Assembly (NCBI GenBank): GCA_022824305.1
Contig: JAJEAD010000023.1
Location: 79,919-143,918 of the forward strand
Direction of reading: 5' to 3'
Length of the DNA stretch: 64,000 bases
From: Gammaproteobacteria bacterium
Lineage (GTDB): Bacteria; Pseudomonadota; Gammaproteobacteria; HK1
How positions within the stretch are numbered: position 1 is the first letter of the stretch; the number at the start of each line of letters is the position of its first letter. This document shows positions 45,813 to 55,082 of this stretch, piece after piece. Under the pieces are notes generated by a model. It saw only the letters and a program-made list of their open reading frames with translations, ran no database searches and had not been told where the DNA came from. Position numbers and translations under genes: made by a program.

Positions 45813-47285
45813 TCAGCGCTTCACGCGCGCCACCGCGTCATCCCATCCCGAGAGGAGGCGCTCGCGTTCCTCCGCCGGCATGGATGGCTCGAAGCGCCGG
45901 TCGAGGCGCCACCGTCCCGCCACTTCGCGCGGCGACGAGATGAGACCCGCCCCCAGCGCCGCGAGACGGGCCGCACCGAGGGCGGTCGTCTCGGTCACGG
46001 TCGGGCGTTCCACCGGCATGTCCAGCACGTCGGCGAGGAACTGCATCAGCCAGTCGTTCGCGCTCATCCCGCCGTCGACGCGAAGGGAGTCCGGAGAGGC
46101 GCCGGCATCCGCCGCCATCGCCACCATGAGGTCTCTCGTCTGGTAGGCCACGGACTCGAGCGCGGCGCGGGCGAGGTGCGCAAAGCCCGAATCCCGGGTG
46201 AGGCCGAAGAGCGCGCCGCGGGCATCGGGGTCCCAGTGGGGCGCACCGAGTCCGGCGAAGGCCGGCACGAGGTACACGCCCGCGTTGTCCCGCAGCGAGG
46301 CCGCCAGTCCTTCCGTCTCCGGCGCGTGCGCGATGACGCGCAAGGCATCGCGCAGCCACTGGACCGCGGCTCCGGCGATGAAGATGGAGCCCTCGAGGGC
46401 ATAGGCGACCTCTCCGCCGTGCCGGTACGCGACGGTGCCGAGCAGGCCGTTGCGGGATCGCACCACGGAATCGCCGGTGTTCATGAGCGCGAAGCAACCG
46501 GTGCCGTAGGTGCACTTGACCATCCCGGGCTCGACGCAGGCCTGCCCCAGGCCGGCCGCCTGCTGGTCGCCGGCAACGCCGGTGATGGGGAGCACGGCGC
46601 CGAGAACCCCGGGCCGGGTAACCCCGATCTCCCCCGCGCTGTCACGCACCTCCGGCAGCATCGAGCGCGGCACCCCCAGGACTTCGAGCAGGGTGTCGTC
46701 CCATTGCTGCTCGTGGATGTCGAAGAGCAGGGTGCGCGAGGCGTTGGTGGCGTCCGTTGCGTGCACCGCGCCGCCGGTGAGGCGCCAGAGCAGGAAGGTG
46801 TCGACGGTGCCGAAGGCGAGCCCGCCCCGTTCGGCGCGCGCGCGGGCGCCGGCCACGTTGTCGAGGATCCACGCCACCTTGGTGCCGGAAAAGTAGGGGT
46901 CCAGGCGAAGCCCCGTCCTCTCTTCGAAGAGCGCGCCCCGCCCCTCGGCCTCGAGCGCGGCGCAGTGCGAAGCGGTGCGCCGGTCCTGCCACACGATGGC
47001 GGGATGGATGGCGTCCCCGCTCTCCCGATCCCACACCAGGGTGGTCTCGCGCTGGTTCGTGATCCCGATCGCGGCCACCGGCCCCCCCGTGTCGAGCGCT
47101 TCGCGACACACCGACAGCGTGGTGCGCCAGATCTCTTCCGGGTCGTGCTCCACCCAGCCCGGCCGCGGGAAGTGCTGGGTGAACTCGCGCTGGGCGACGG
47201 CGCGGATCTCTCCGCGGGCATCGAAGACGATGGCCCGGCTGCTGGTGGTGCCCTGATCGATGGCGAGGACGCGCGGATCACTCAT
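45813..47285 (-). CDS. glpK: Glycerol kinase
   Basis: GlpK phosphorylates glycerol to glycerol-3-phosphate. The 490-residue FGGY kinase shows [83 protein letters not shown] and [15 protein letters not shown]. All glycerol- and ATP-contact motifs are present, and length matches. The ATG at 47285 precedes the PhyH stop region by 34 bases on the same strand, so it may be cotranscribed with the PhyH gene. No glpF or glpD is adjacent. Confidence 0.95.
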   Translation of the reverse strand: MSDPRVLAIDQGTTSSRAIVFDARGEIRAVAQREFTQHFPRPGWVEHDPEEIWRTTLSVCREALDTGGPVAAIGITNQRETTLVWDRESGDAIHPAIVWQDRRTASHCAALEAEGRGALFEERTGLRLDPYFSGTKVAWILDNVAGARARAERGGLAFGTVDTFLLWRLTGGAVHATDATNASRTLLFDIHEQQWDDTLLEVLGVPRSMLPEVRDSAGEIGVTRPGVLGAVLPITGVAGDQQAAGLGQACVEPGMVKCTYGTGCFALMNTGDSVVRSRNGLLGTVAYRHGGEVAYALEGSIFIAGAAVQWLRDALRVIAHAPETEGLAASLRDNAGVYLVPAFAGLGAPHWDPDARGALFGLTRDSGFAHLARAALESVAYQTRDLMVAMAADAGASPDSLRVDGGMSANDWLMQFLADVLDMPVERPTVTETTALGAARLAALGAGLISSPREVAGRWRLDRRFEPSMPAEERERLLSGWDDAVARVKR

Positions 47286-47319
47286 TGCGCCGCCCACCCC
47301 CGCCGGGCTGCCGCCCCTT

Positions 47320-48204
47320 TCAGCGCACCCTCGGGAAGAGCCTGCATTCCATGCTGCCGCCGTGGGTGAGGCCGGCGCGATGCGGCGGATCGAGGGTGTG
47401 AGGCTTGTTGTTGAACCGGATGTCGTCACCGATCCAGTGGGTGGCGAGGGCCCGGCGACGCTGGGCGCGCAGCGAGTTGCCCGGCGCCGAGTGGTGAGTG
47501 CGGTTGTGGAAGATCACGCAGTCTCCCGGCTCGAGCGGTGCGTACACGATCTCGTGGTCGCCGGGCTCCGCGTCCCAGTCCGGCACCGGCGGATCGTCGG
47601 GAGGATCGGGGTAGTCGACCCGGGGATCGAAGCTCATCAGCCGGTAGTTGCGCTTCCAGCGGTGGGAGCCGCGCAGGAAGCGCAGCGTGGTCTCCACCGG
47701 CGTCGGCTCCACGACCATCCACAGGTTGCACATCTGGCTGCCGCTGATCGGCCAGTACGCCTCGTCGTAGTGCCAGGGCGTCTTTGCGGAGGTTCCCGGC
47801 TCCTTCACCAGCATGAAGTCGAAGTAGAAGATGATGCTCTTCGAGCGCAGGATGTTCATCGCGAGGTCGGGGGCGGGCGACTCGCGATAGAAGCGCTCGA
47901 ACTCCCCGATGCGCTGGTACATGAAGGTGTCGTAGAAGAAGTAGCCGGGCTCTCCCGGCTCGGCGATGGTGAACGCGAAGCCGGGCCGGTGCTCCCCGCC
48001 CTGTGCGATGTCCATGCCGCGCGATACCGCGTCCACCCATTCCGGCGGGAACGCCTCCCGCAGGCAGACCACGCCGTCGCGCTCGAAGGCGAGGATCGCG
48101 TCCTCGCCGGGCACTCCCGGCGTATCGGGACGAAATGACGGAAGCTCGGTCAGGGGATGGGCGGGAGCCGCCGACTTCTCCTGCGTTGCCACGGAACGCG
48201 CCAT
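47320..48204 (-). CDS. Phytanoyl-CoA dioxygenase (PhyH) family protein
   Basis: A 294-residue Fe(II)/2-oxoglutarate dioxygenase. His145 and Asp147 in [10 protein letters not shown] and His238 in HHSAPGNS form the metal triad; the following RAQRRR carries the likely 2-oxoglutarate Arg. The ATG at 48204 is used because the frame upstream runs antisense through the FAD oxidoreductase. It is divergent from that oxidoreductase, with a symmetric candidate operator between them, and upstream of glpK. Substrate unknown; in this context a methylated amine or sulfonium compound is possible. Confidence 0.85.
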   Translation of the reverse strand: MARSVATQEKSAAPAHPLTELPSFRPDTPGVPGEDAILAFERDGVVCLREAFPPEWVDAVSRGMDIAQGGEHRPGFAFTIAEPGEPGYFFYDTFMYQRIGEFERFYRESPAPDLAMNILRSKSIIFYFDFMLVKEPGTSAKTPWHYDEAYWPISGSQMCNLWMVVEPTPVETTLRFLRGSHRWKRNYRLMSFDPRVDYPDPPDDPPVPDWDAEPGDHEIVYAPLEPGDCVIFHNRTHHSAPGNSLRAQRRRALATHWIGDDIRFNNKPHTLDPPHRAGLTHGGSMECRLFPRVR

Positions 48205-48255
48205 CGCGTATCCCTCGTTGCTGCCCTTTCGACGCCACGAATGTGCGCCCAAAGT

Positions 48256-48276
48256 CGACATGTCGTCAAATGACAT
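48256..48276. promoter_or_regulatory. Overlapping inverted repeats in a divergent promoter region
   Basis: A perfect palindrome CGACATGTCG (48256-48265) overlaps the inverted repeat ATGTC-N7-GACAT (48260-48276), so the half-site GACAT occurs repeatedly. It lies 52 bases from the PhyH start and about 190 bases from the FAD oxidoreductase start. This could be the binding site of a dimeric regulator controlling both genes. Confidence 0.45.
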
Positions 48277-48468
48277 TGATCGGACGCGATGCCGCTTCTC
48301 GCTCGGACGGGGCGTGCGGGGGCGCCCTGCAAAACTCCCACCGGAGCGCGCACGACGGACATGGCGCGCGTCGTGCTTTCCCTGCGCGACGCAAGCGGGA
48401 AAAATGCGCGCCGGGGCCAGGCGGGCCGATTCCCGTCCGGACGCCGGCAATTCGAGGAGAGCAGCGCT

Positions 48469-49689
48469 GTGAGAAGGATCCTGATCGTCGGCGGCGGCGT
48501 CATCGGCACGAGCGTGGCCTGGCACGTGGCGGAGCGCGGTCTCGGAGAGGTGACGCTGATCGAACGGGACCGTCTGGGCTCCGGCACCACCTGGCACTCG
48601 GCCGGAAACATCACCTGGAAGCCGGTGCCGGACAGCGACGTCCCGATCGAGTACATGCTCGAGCTGATTCCGCGCCTCGAGCGCGAGGCCGGGCAGTCGA
48701 CCGGCTGGCTGCGCACCGGACGCCTCTTCATTGCGCGGAGTCCGGAGGCGATGGACACCTTCGAGGGGTACGCACGGGCGGCCGGGACGAGAGGGCACGG
48801 AGGCGTCCTCCTCGCGCCGGGCGAGGTCGGCCGGCATCATCCCCTCGCCGCCGAAGACGCCATCGTCGGCGCATGGCTGAACCCGCGCTCGGGGCGCCTC
48901 AATCCGGCCGACCTTGTCGCCGCCTGCGCGCGGGCGGCACGCCGCCGGGGGGTGCGGATCGAGGAGCAATGCACGGTACGGGGACTGGTCCGGCGCGGCG
49001 CCCGGGTGTGCGGCGTGGAGACCGACCGGGGCGCCTTCGAGGCCGACGACGTGGTGATTGCGGCCGGGCTGTGGAGTCGCGGACTCCTCGCGCAGGCCGG
49101 CCTGCGGGCCGCTCACGGCGCCTGCGAGCACTTCTACGCCATCGCGGCGCCGAGCCCCGCACTCCCCCGCGAGACGCCCTCCTTCATCTGCGCCGAGGAT
49201 CTCATCTACGGGCGCGAAGAGGTCGGCGGCTTTCTCGTCGGCTTCTTCGACCGGAATGCCAAGTGCCTGGACGCAGCCGCGCTGCCGGAGCCCTTCACCT
49301 TCACGCTGCTCGACGAGGACTGGGACCAGGTCGCCGCCTACTACGAGCGGGCCTGCGAGATCTTCCCGGCGCTCGTCGACGCACCGATCCGCCGCCTCGT
49401 CAACGGGCCTGAGTCCTTCACCGTGGACGGTCACCCGCTGGTCGGTCCCGTCGAGGGAGTCGACGGCCTCTTCCTCGCCTGCGCGATGAACTCCGCGGGC
49501 GTCACCTTCTCCGGCATGGTGGGGCACAGCGTCGCGGACTGGCTGGCGGATGAGGAATTGAGATTCCGCGAGTTCGACTGCCGCCCGGAGCGTTTCGGCG
49601 CGCGCGAGTCCGATCCGGCCTGGGTCGACGCGCAGATGCCGCACGCTCCGAGCACCTTCTACCGGGTGCACAACGAGTCGGCACTTTGA
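48469..49689 (+). CDS. FAD-dependent amine oxidoreductase (sarcosine/dimethylglycine dehydrogenase-like, no GcvT domain)
   Basis: A 406-residue DAO-fold oxidoreductase. RRILIVGGGVIGTSVAWHV gives the dinucleotide motif (Gly8, Gly10, Gly13), and GSGTTWHSAGN places His43 where related enzymes hold covalent FAD. The C-terminal VDGHPLVGPVEGVDGLFLAC is typical of the family. Unlike the 808-residue enzyme at 14183, it stops after the FAD domain and has no folate domain. The GTG start at 48469 follows GAGGAG at 48454-48459. It precedes dddP by 54 bases on the same strand and probably forms an operon with it. Confidence 0.85.
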   Translation: MRRILIVGGGVIGTSVAWHVAERGLGEVTLIERDRLGSGTTWHSAGNITWKPVPDSDVPIEYMLELIPRLEREAGQSTGWLRTGRLFIARSPEAMDTFEGYARAAGTRGHGGVLLAPGEVGRHHPLAAEDAIVGAWLNPRSGRLNPADLVAACARAARRRGVRIEEQCTVRGLVRRGARVCGVETDRGAFEADDVVIAAGLWSRGLLAQAGLRAAHGACEHFYAIAAPSPALPRETPSFICAEDLIYGREEVGGFLVGFFDRNAKCLDAAALPEPFTFTLLDEDWDQVAAYYERACEIFPALVDAPIRRLVNGPESFTVDGHPLVGPVEGVDGLFLACAMNSAGVTFSGMVGHSVADWLADEELRFREFDCRPERFGARESDPAWVDAQMPHAPSTFYRVHNESAL

Positions 49690-49743
49690 TTCGCGGCGGG
49701 GATGGATTCAAATGGACACGGGGCAACCGACAGGAGCCGAAGC

Positions 49744-50988
49744 ATGAACCGCATCACCAGCGCCAAGGTGCACGCCACCGCCCGCCAGCACGGAGCGATG
49801 GAGTTCAGCACACCACCCTGCGACCTCGACGAAGTCCGCCGCTACCGGCTCGGGCGGATCCGCCAGGCCCTCGTGGCGCGCGACCTCGCCGGCATCGTCC
49901 TCTACGACCAGGTCAACACCCGATACGCGGTGGACGCGACCAACATGCAGATCTGGTGCATCCACAACGAGGTGCGCTACGTGTACGTGCCGGCGGAGGG
50001 TCCGGTGGCGCTCTTCGAGTGGGGCGGCAAGAACCTGCTCTGCTCCGAGATCCCCACCATCGACGAGATTCGTCCCGCCATCTCCTTCCTCTACTTCGGC
50101 GCCGGCCCCGAGCAGGCGGCAAAGGCCCGGGAGTGGGCGGAAGACATGGACTCCGTGATTCGTGAGCACAGCGGCGGCAACCGGCGCATCGCGATCGACC
50201 GCATCGCGCCGCAGGGCGTCGTCGAGATGCAGCGCCTGGGCTACGAGATCTTCGACGGCTTCGAGGTGATGGAGAACGCACGCGAGATAAAGTCCGCGGG
50301 CGAGGTAGCGCTCATGCGTCACTCCATCGCGGTATGCGAGCAGGCGATCGCCCAGATGCGCGAGGCGCTCCGGCCCGGCATCACCGAGAACGCGCTGTGG
50401 GCGGAGCTCCATCACGGCAACATCGCGGGAGGAGGCGAGTGGATCGAGACCCGTCTTCTCGCCTCCGGACCGCGCACCAACCCCTGGTTCCGCGAGTGCT
50501 CGATGCGGGTCATCGAGCGCGGGGACATGGTGAGCTTCGACACCGACCTCATCGGCCCCTACGGGTACTGCTGCGACATCTCGCGCTCATGGGTGTGCGA
50601 CGCGCCGCCGAGCGACGAGCAGCGACGCATCTACGCCGACGCCTACGCCCACATCCAGCACAACAAGGCGCTTCTGAAGCCGGGACTCTCCTTCCGTGAG
50701 CTCACCGAGCAGCTTCGACCCCTCGGCGAGGAGTTCGTGGACGGGCGCTATGGAGTCGCGATGCACGGCGTCGGCCTCTGCGACGAGTATCCCGCCATCC
50801 GCTACCCGCAGGACTGGGAAGCGGAGGGCTACGACGGAGTGTTCAAGGAAGGGATGGTGATGTGCGTGGAGGCCCTCGCCGCTCCCGCGGGAGGGCGCGA
50901 GGCGGTCAAGCTGGAAGAGCAGGTGCTCATCACCGCGGACGGCTACGAGCAGCTCTCCTCGTATCCGATGGAGGAGAGCTGGCTCTAG
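49744..50988 (+). CDS. dddP: DddP-type dimethylsulfoniopropionate lyase (M24 fold)
   Basis: A 414-residue M24-peptidase-fold protein closely resembling DddP, the lyase that splits DMSP into dimethyl sulfide and acrylate. Diagnostic segments are GGEWIETRLLASGPRTNPWF, SFDTDLIGPYGYCCDIS, AMHGVGLCDEYP and CVEALAAP...KLEEQVLI. The metal residues fall at Asp266, Asp268, Asp278, His341, Glu376 and Glu391; this spacing is almost identical to that reported for the Ruegeria lacuscaerulensis enzyme (295, 297, 307, 371, 406, 421, from memory). The ATG at 49744 has AGGAG seven bases upstream. A related M24 hydrolase of different specificity cannot be excluded, but conservation around the active site is strong. 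Confidence 0.85.
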   Translation: MNRITSAKVHATARQHGAMEFSTPPCDLDEVRRYRLGRIRQALVARDLAGIVLYDQVNTRYAVDATNMQIWCIHNEVRYVYVPAEGPVALFEWGGKNLLCSEIPTIDEIRPAISFLYFGAGPEQAAKAREWAEDMDSVIREHSGGNRRIAIDRIAPQGVVEMQRLGYEIFDGFEVMENAREIKSAGEVALMRHSIAVCEQAIAQMREALRPGITENALWAELHHGNIAGGGEWIETRLLASGPRTNPWFRECSMRVIERGDMVSFDTDLIGPYGYCCDISRSWVCDAPPSDEQRRIYADAYAHIQHNKALLKPGLSFRELTEQLRPLGEEFVDGRYGVAMHGVGLCDEYPAIRYPQDWEAEGYDGVFKEGMVMCVEALAAPAGGREAVKLEEQVLITADGYEQLSSYPMEESWL

Positions 50989-50999
50989 ACCACGGTGTA

Positions 51000-53030
51000 T
51001 CAGCCCAGCGCGCGCTCGCGCCTCACCTCGTCGGCCGGGGCTTCGCCCGTTTCCCTCATTCCGCGGGCAACGCGGTGCCCGCTGTAGACGGCGGACGCGA
51101 TGAGGCCGGGCGCTTCGCAGTCCCCGACGCGAAGAACGGACTTCAGGCGGCCCGCTTCCTCCCGGGCCAGAAGCTCGAAGTAGAGCCCGTCGTTCGTTGC
51201 GCGGAGGGTGAGCGGCAGGACCCAGTCCGCGGCGATCGTCGACTCGCGGCCCGAGAACACGCAGGTGCTGCGCGCGCGGCCCGCTTCCACGCCCTCGAGC
51301 ACCCGGTTGGTAACGATCTCCACGTCGCTTTCGATCAGCGCAGCGCAGGCCGATTCCTGCTCCGACGTGAACGCGCTCCACTGCCCCGCCCGCCCGGCAG
51401 GCGTGAGGAGCACCACCTCGAGGCCCCGCCGGCGCAGCTCGAGCGCGAGCGCCGGCCCGAGGTAGTAATGGTCGTCGTCGTAGATCAGGACGCGTCCGGA
51501 CGGTATCTCCCCGCCATCGAGCACATGGTCGACGGAGAGCACCCGGGCGCCTGAAGCGGCCTCGATCGGCGCGTCCCGGTGCCGGCCGACCGCGTCGGTA
51601 GTCCAGCGCGCACCGGTGGCGACGATGACGTGCTCGGCCTCGACCTCGAGGACATCCGCGGCGCTCATCGGGCTCTCCGGAAACACCTCGACGTTGTCGA
51701 GCCGGGCGAGCTGGGCCACTCGCCAGTCCCTCACTCGCCGCCACTCCGCGAGCCCCGGCAGGCGACTCTCCCGGCTGACTCGTCCTCCGAGCTCCCGCTT
51801 CGCCTCCGCGAGCATGACCTGCGCGCCACGCTCACCCAGCACCCGGGCCGCCTCCAGCCCCGCCGGGCCCCCGCCGATGACGAGCACCCGGCCGAGCCCG
51901 CGCTCGCGTTCGATGCGCTCGGGGTGCCAACCCCTGCGCCACTCCTCTCCCGTCGTCGGGTTCTGGGTGCACCGGATGGGGACGCCCAGAGAATCGTGCG
52001 CGTAGCAGATGTTGCACCCGATGCACTCGCGCACGTCCTCGACCCTTCCCTCCTCGATCTTCTTCGGGAGGAAGGGATCGGCGATCGAGGGGCGCGCGGC
52101 GCCAATCAGGTCCTGTGTGCCGTTCCTGATGACCCGCGCCATGGTGTCCGGGGACGTGAAGCGGCCGACCGCGACCACCGGCTTGCTCGTGAGCCCCCTG
52201 GCCCGGGCGACGTCTTCGACCAGCGCGCCCTCCCCGACGAAGCGGGAGCTGCCCATCTCGACGTCGTAGTCCCCGATCGTGAGGTCCCAGAGATCGGGCA
52301 GCTCGGCGAGGATTTCGAACGCCTCGAAGCTCTCCGGAATCGAGCGGTCCACCGTGAGGCGGGTGGCCACCGCGCACTTGCCGCGCGTCGCCTCGCGGGT
52401 GATGTCGATCAGCTCGCGCACGATGCGAACCCGGTTCTCGACGCTCCCTCCGTACTCGTCGCCGCGGTCGTTGACTTCCGGGTTGAGGAACTCGCTCAGG
52501 AGATAGCCGTGGGTCGCATAGACATAGACGATGTCGAAGCCGGCCTGCACCGCGCGGCGCGCCGCCCGCGCCTGCAAGTCGAGGATGTCCCTGATGTCGG
52601 CCTTCTCCAGCCGGCGGGTCTGAACTGGGGGAGCCATCAGTCCGTTCCTCGACGCGCGGCTCCTCACGCCCATCGCGGGCAGCCGCGAATCGAGGTTGGC
52701 CACCGCGCCTCCGTGCCACAGCTCGACCCCCGCAAGCGAGCCGTGCTCGTGCACCGCGTCGGTCATGAGCGCGTGCGCCGCAATGTCCTCGTCGTCCCAG
52801 AGCGAGGCGAAGGGAAGGCCGCCGTCGTCGGAAGTGGGGTGAACGGAGCAGTACTCCGTGCACACGACGCCCCAGCCTCCTTCCGCCTTCATCCCCCGAA
52901 AGGCGGCGAGAGTCCGGGGGCGATGCCAGCCCATGCCGCTGCAGTGCGGCACCTGGTAGAAGCGGTTCTTCGCGGTGACCGGGCCGAGGCGCACCGGCTC
53001 GAACAGGATGTCGTAACGGGGGTCTCTCAT
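51000..53030 (-). CDS. Trimethylamine/dimethylamine dehydrogenase-like iron-sulfur flavoprotein
   Basis: A 676-residue enzyme with an old-yellow-enzyme barrel (FMN), a [4Fe-4S] site and a C-terminal dinucleotide domain. It starts RDPRYDILFEPVRLGPVTAK, and NRFYQVPHCSG puts Cys30 where trimethylamine dehydrogenase has its 6-S-cysteinyl-FMN. Tyr60, Trp105 and a RRGWHPE Trp match the substrate cage, while the region of Trp264 has no Trp. The cluster cysteines are 336, 339, 342 and 354. FDIVYVYATHGYL and GGGPAGLEAARVLGERGAQV follow. It would N-demethylate a tertiary or secondary amine and pass electrons to an electron-transfer flavoprotein. It is convergent with dddP, 11 bases apart. Confidence 0.85.
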   Translation of the reverse strand: MRDPRYDILFEPVRLGPVTAKNRFYQVPHCSGMGWHRPRTLAAFRGMKAEGGWGVVCTEYCSVHPTSDDGGLPFASLWDDEDIAAHALMTDAVHEHGSLAGVELWHGGAVANLDSRLPAMGVRSRASRNGLMAPPVQTRRLEKADIRDILDLQARAARRAVQAGFDIVYVYATHGYLLSEFLNPEVNDRGDEYGGSVENRVRIVRELIDITREATRGKCAVATRLTVDRSIPESFEAFEILAELPDLWDLTIGDYDVEMGSSRFVGEGALVEDVARARGLTSKPVVAVGRFTSPDTMARVIRNGTQDLIGAARPSIADPFLPKKIEEGRVEDVRECIGCNICYAHDSLGVPIRCTQNPTTGEEWRRGWHPERIERERGLGRVLVIGGGPAGLEAARVLGERGAQVMLAEAKRELGGRVSRESRLPGLAEWRRVRDWRVAQLARLDNVEVFPESPMSAADVLEVEAEHVIVATGARWTTDAVGRHRDAPIEAASGARVLSVDHVLDGGEIPSGRVLIYDDDHYYLGPALALELRRRGLEVVLLTPAGRAGQWSAFTSEQESACAALIESDVEIVTNRVLEGVEAGRARSTCVFSGRESTIAADWVLPLTLRATNDGLYFELLAREEAGRLKSVLRVGDCEAPGLIASAVYSGHRVARGMRETGEAPADEVRRERALG

Positions 53031-53137
53031 TTCTTGCCCGCCGGCGAATTGCCGGCAGCCTCACGGAACGCGGGACGGCGATGATAGCGCCGTTCCCCCG
53101 CTTCGCCGCGGACGAGCCGCGGGCGCCGACCTCCCGC

Positions 53138-54427
53138 TCAACCCCCTTCGCCGGCGCGCGGGCCGTCGGGCGCGGCCGGAACGCGACCCGACCACGCGCC
53201 CGAGCCCAGGTACTCGGCGAGGCGGTCGGCGAGGTCGCGGGCGTCGTCCTCCGCGCCGTGGATGAAGCTCGACTTCCGGCGGCGCATGAAGGTCAGTCCC
53301 ATGCACACCATGCCGGGAGAATCGACGATCCCGCCGTCGTGACGGAGGCGGCCCTTGCGATCGAAGACCGGAACGTGGAGCCAGGAGTAGTCGGGCCGGT
53401 AGCCCGTCGCCCAGACGATGGCGCGCACCTCCCCGGCAAGCTCGAAGCCGAGGCTCGGATCCTCGGGAACCACGGTGTCGGGCAGGCGCTCGCCGGTCTC
53501 GAAGTCCCGATCGAGTCCCTCCCCGGTGGCCCACTCGTCGATGGTGCCGAGGAGACGCCGCATCTTGAGATCCGCGAGCCGGCACACGTTTCGCAGCGAG
53601 CCCGAGAACTGTGCCCGGCCGTCGTGGATGCCCGTCAGCCTTCCGACCAGCCGGACGCCGAGAGCGCTCAGGGCGTTCAGGTCCAGGGTCCTGCGTTCCG
53701 GGGTGCCGACGAGCTGCGGGGAGGGCACGTGTCGGGCGCGAACGATGTCGTCAACGCTGTCGTATCTCTCGTCGAGGATTCCCGATCGATCCATCCACCA
53801 CAGGATGTCGCGGCCCCGGTAGACGCGCGGCATGCGCACGTGCTCGCCCACGGCGAGGGTGACGCGGCGCCCGGAGCGCTGGACCTCCTCCGCGATCTGC
53901 AGGCCGGTGGCCGACGCCCCGACGACGAGGACGCCTCCTTCGGGCAGACTTCCGGGATGCCGGTAGGTGAGAGGCGTCACCGTCTCGACCCCGGGCGGCG
54001 TCGCATCGTGCATCGGAGGCAGGGCCGGCAGGTTGAAGGCGCCGCTCGCGAGGACCACGCAGCGGCAACGCCAGTCCCCGTCTTCGGTGCTCACCCGGTA
54101 TCCGCCATCGGACCGCCGCACCGAGGTCACCGTGGTCCCGGCGCACAGCGGGGCGTCGATGAAGCCGGCGTAGTCGTCGATGAAACGCACCACCTCCGGC
54201 ATCGTCATGAATGCGTCCGGCTCCCTCCCGGAGTAGGGGAATCCCGGCAGGCGGCACTGCCAGTTCGGCGTCAGCAGGCGCAGGGAGTCCCAGCGCTCCT
54301 CACGCCAGGAATTCGCCACCTCGCCGCGCTCGAGCACGACGTGATCGATCGAGCGCTCGCGCAGGCACCGGCTCATGGCGAGTCCGGAGTGCCCGGCGCC
54401 GATGACTACCGTCGTGATGTCGGGAAT
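53138..54427 (-). CDS. Flavin-containing monooxygenase-like NAD(P)/FAD oxidoreductase
   Basis: A predicted 429-residue flavin monooxygenase-like protein. The FAD motif VVIGAGHSGLAMS (Gly10, Gly12, Gly15) is followed by LERGEVANSWREERWDSLRLL, an NAD(P) site VLVVGASATGLQIAEEV and the C-terminal AIVWATGYRPDYSWL. The first in-frame ATG (54376) lies after the FAD motif, so it cannot be the true start. No ATG, GTG or TTG occurs in frame between the upstream stop at 54536-54538 and that ATG. An ATT at 54425-54427, seven bases from GGGAG, is the best candidate and gives a normal N-terminus. It follows the OsmC gene on the same strand. Confidence 0.8.
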   Translation of the reverse strand: MPDITTVVIGAGHSGLAMSRCLRERSIDHVVLERGEVANSWREERWDSLRLLTPNWQCRLPGFPYSGREPDAFMTMPEVVRFIDDYAGFIDAPLCAGTTVTSVRRSDGGYRVSTEDGDWRCRCVVLASGAFNLPALPPMHDATPPGVETVTPLTYRHPGSLPEGGVLVVGASATGLQIAEEVQRSGRRVTLAVGEHVRMPRVYRGRDILWWMDRSGILDERYDSVDDIVRARHVPSPQLVGTPERRTLDLNALSALGVRLVGRLTGIHDGRAQFSGSLRNVCRLADLKMRRLLGTIDEWATGEGLDRDFETGERLPDTVVPEDPSLGFELAGEVRAIVWATGYRPDYSWLHVPVFDRKGRLRHDGGIVDSPGMVCMGLTFMRRRKSSFIHGAEDDARDLADRLAEYLGSGAWSGRVPAAPDGPRAGEGG

Positions 54428-54439
54428 GACTCGACTCCC
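54425..54439 (-). promoter_or_regulatory. Ribosome site and apparent AUU start of the flavin monooxygenase gene
   Basis: On the minus strand GGGAG (54435-54439) is followed by a 7-base spacer and ATT (54425-54427), which opens I-P-D-I-T-T-V-V-I-G-A-G. The spacing is ideal, and no standard start codon is available in frame. AUU starts are known, for example in infC, but are rare. A sequencing error that changed ATG to ATT is the main alternative. Confidence 0.55.
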
Positions 54440-54530
54440 GGGTGGGCCGGCCCGCCGCTTCGGGCCGGGCCCGGAGCGCCGGGCGAGGGCCGGCGGAACT
54501 CCGCCTGCGGGGAGATCCTTGCGAGCGCGC

Positions 54531-55082
54531 CTACTTCACGTCGACGGTGACGTTGGTCGGATTGGTGATGATGTCGTACACCGCCGAACGCTTCTGGGAC
54601 TGCGCGACAAGGGCCTCGATATCGTCGGACGAGGCGTCGGCGTCGATCTCGTAGGTCACCTTGATGCCGCTGAATCCGTTGCGCACGTCGGGGTCCGCCC
54701 CGAGGATCCCCTGGATGTCCATGTCGCCTTCGAGCGTGGCCCTGACCGAACGGAGCTGAATGTCCCGATGCTGCGCCACCCCCGCCACACCGGCGGTGAG
54801 GCAGCTTGCAAGACCGACCAGCACGTACTCGACCGGTGTCGCGCCGTTGTCCTCGGCCGCGAAGGTCTCGGGGTGGTCGGCGTCGAAGGTGAACTCCTTC
54901 CTGTGCTTCTGCTCGTCGCCGAGCCCGAAGTAGCCCTCGACCGTGGAGTGGCTGTGGGTGCCGTTCACCCACCGGCACGAGGCGCGCCACGTGAAGTGTG
55001 CGGCGGCCGGAGTCTCGGTCACGGCCTGACGGGCCGCGATCAGGTGATCGACGTTGACGCCGTTGTTGACGCTCTCGGACAT
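54531..55082 (-). CDS. OsmC family protein
   Basis: A 183-residue OsmC/Ohr-fold protein. GATPVEYVLVGLASCLTAGVA contains the peroxidatic Cys, but the second Cys found in Ohr and OsmC hydroperoxidases is absent; the matching segment reads SQKRSAVYDIITNPTNV. It belongs to the large OsmC group of uncertain activity. The ATG at 55082 is well defined, and an AT-rich stretch about 70-110 bases upstream may hold its promoter. It is upstream of the flavin monooxygenase gene on the same strand, about 100 bases apart. Confidence 0.85.
   Translation of the reverse strand: MSESVNNGVNVDHLIAARQAVTETPAAAHFTWRASCRWVNGTHSHSTVEGYFGLGDEQKHRKEFTFDADHPETFAAEDNGATPVEYVLVGLASCLTAGVAGVAQHRDIQLRSVRATLEGDMDIQGILGADPDVRNGFSGIKVTYEIDADASSDDIEALVAQSQKRSAVYDIITNPTNVTVDVK

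Noticed and set aside
48205..49671. N-terminal extension of the PhyH frame
   Set aside because: It runs antisense through the FAD oxidoreductase and has no homology; the PhyH domain begins just after the ATG at 48204.
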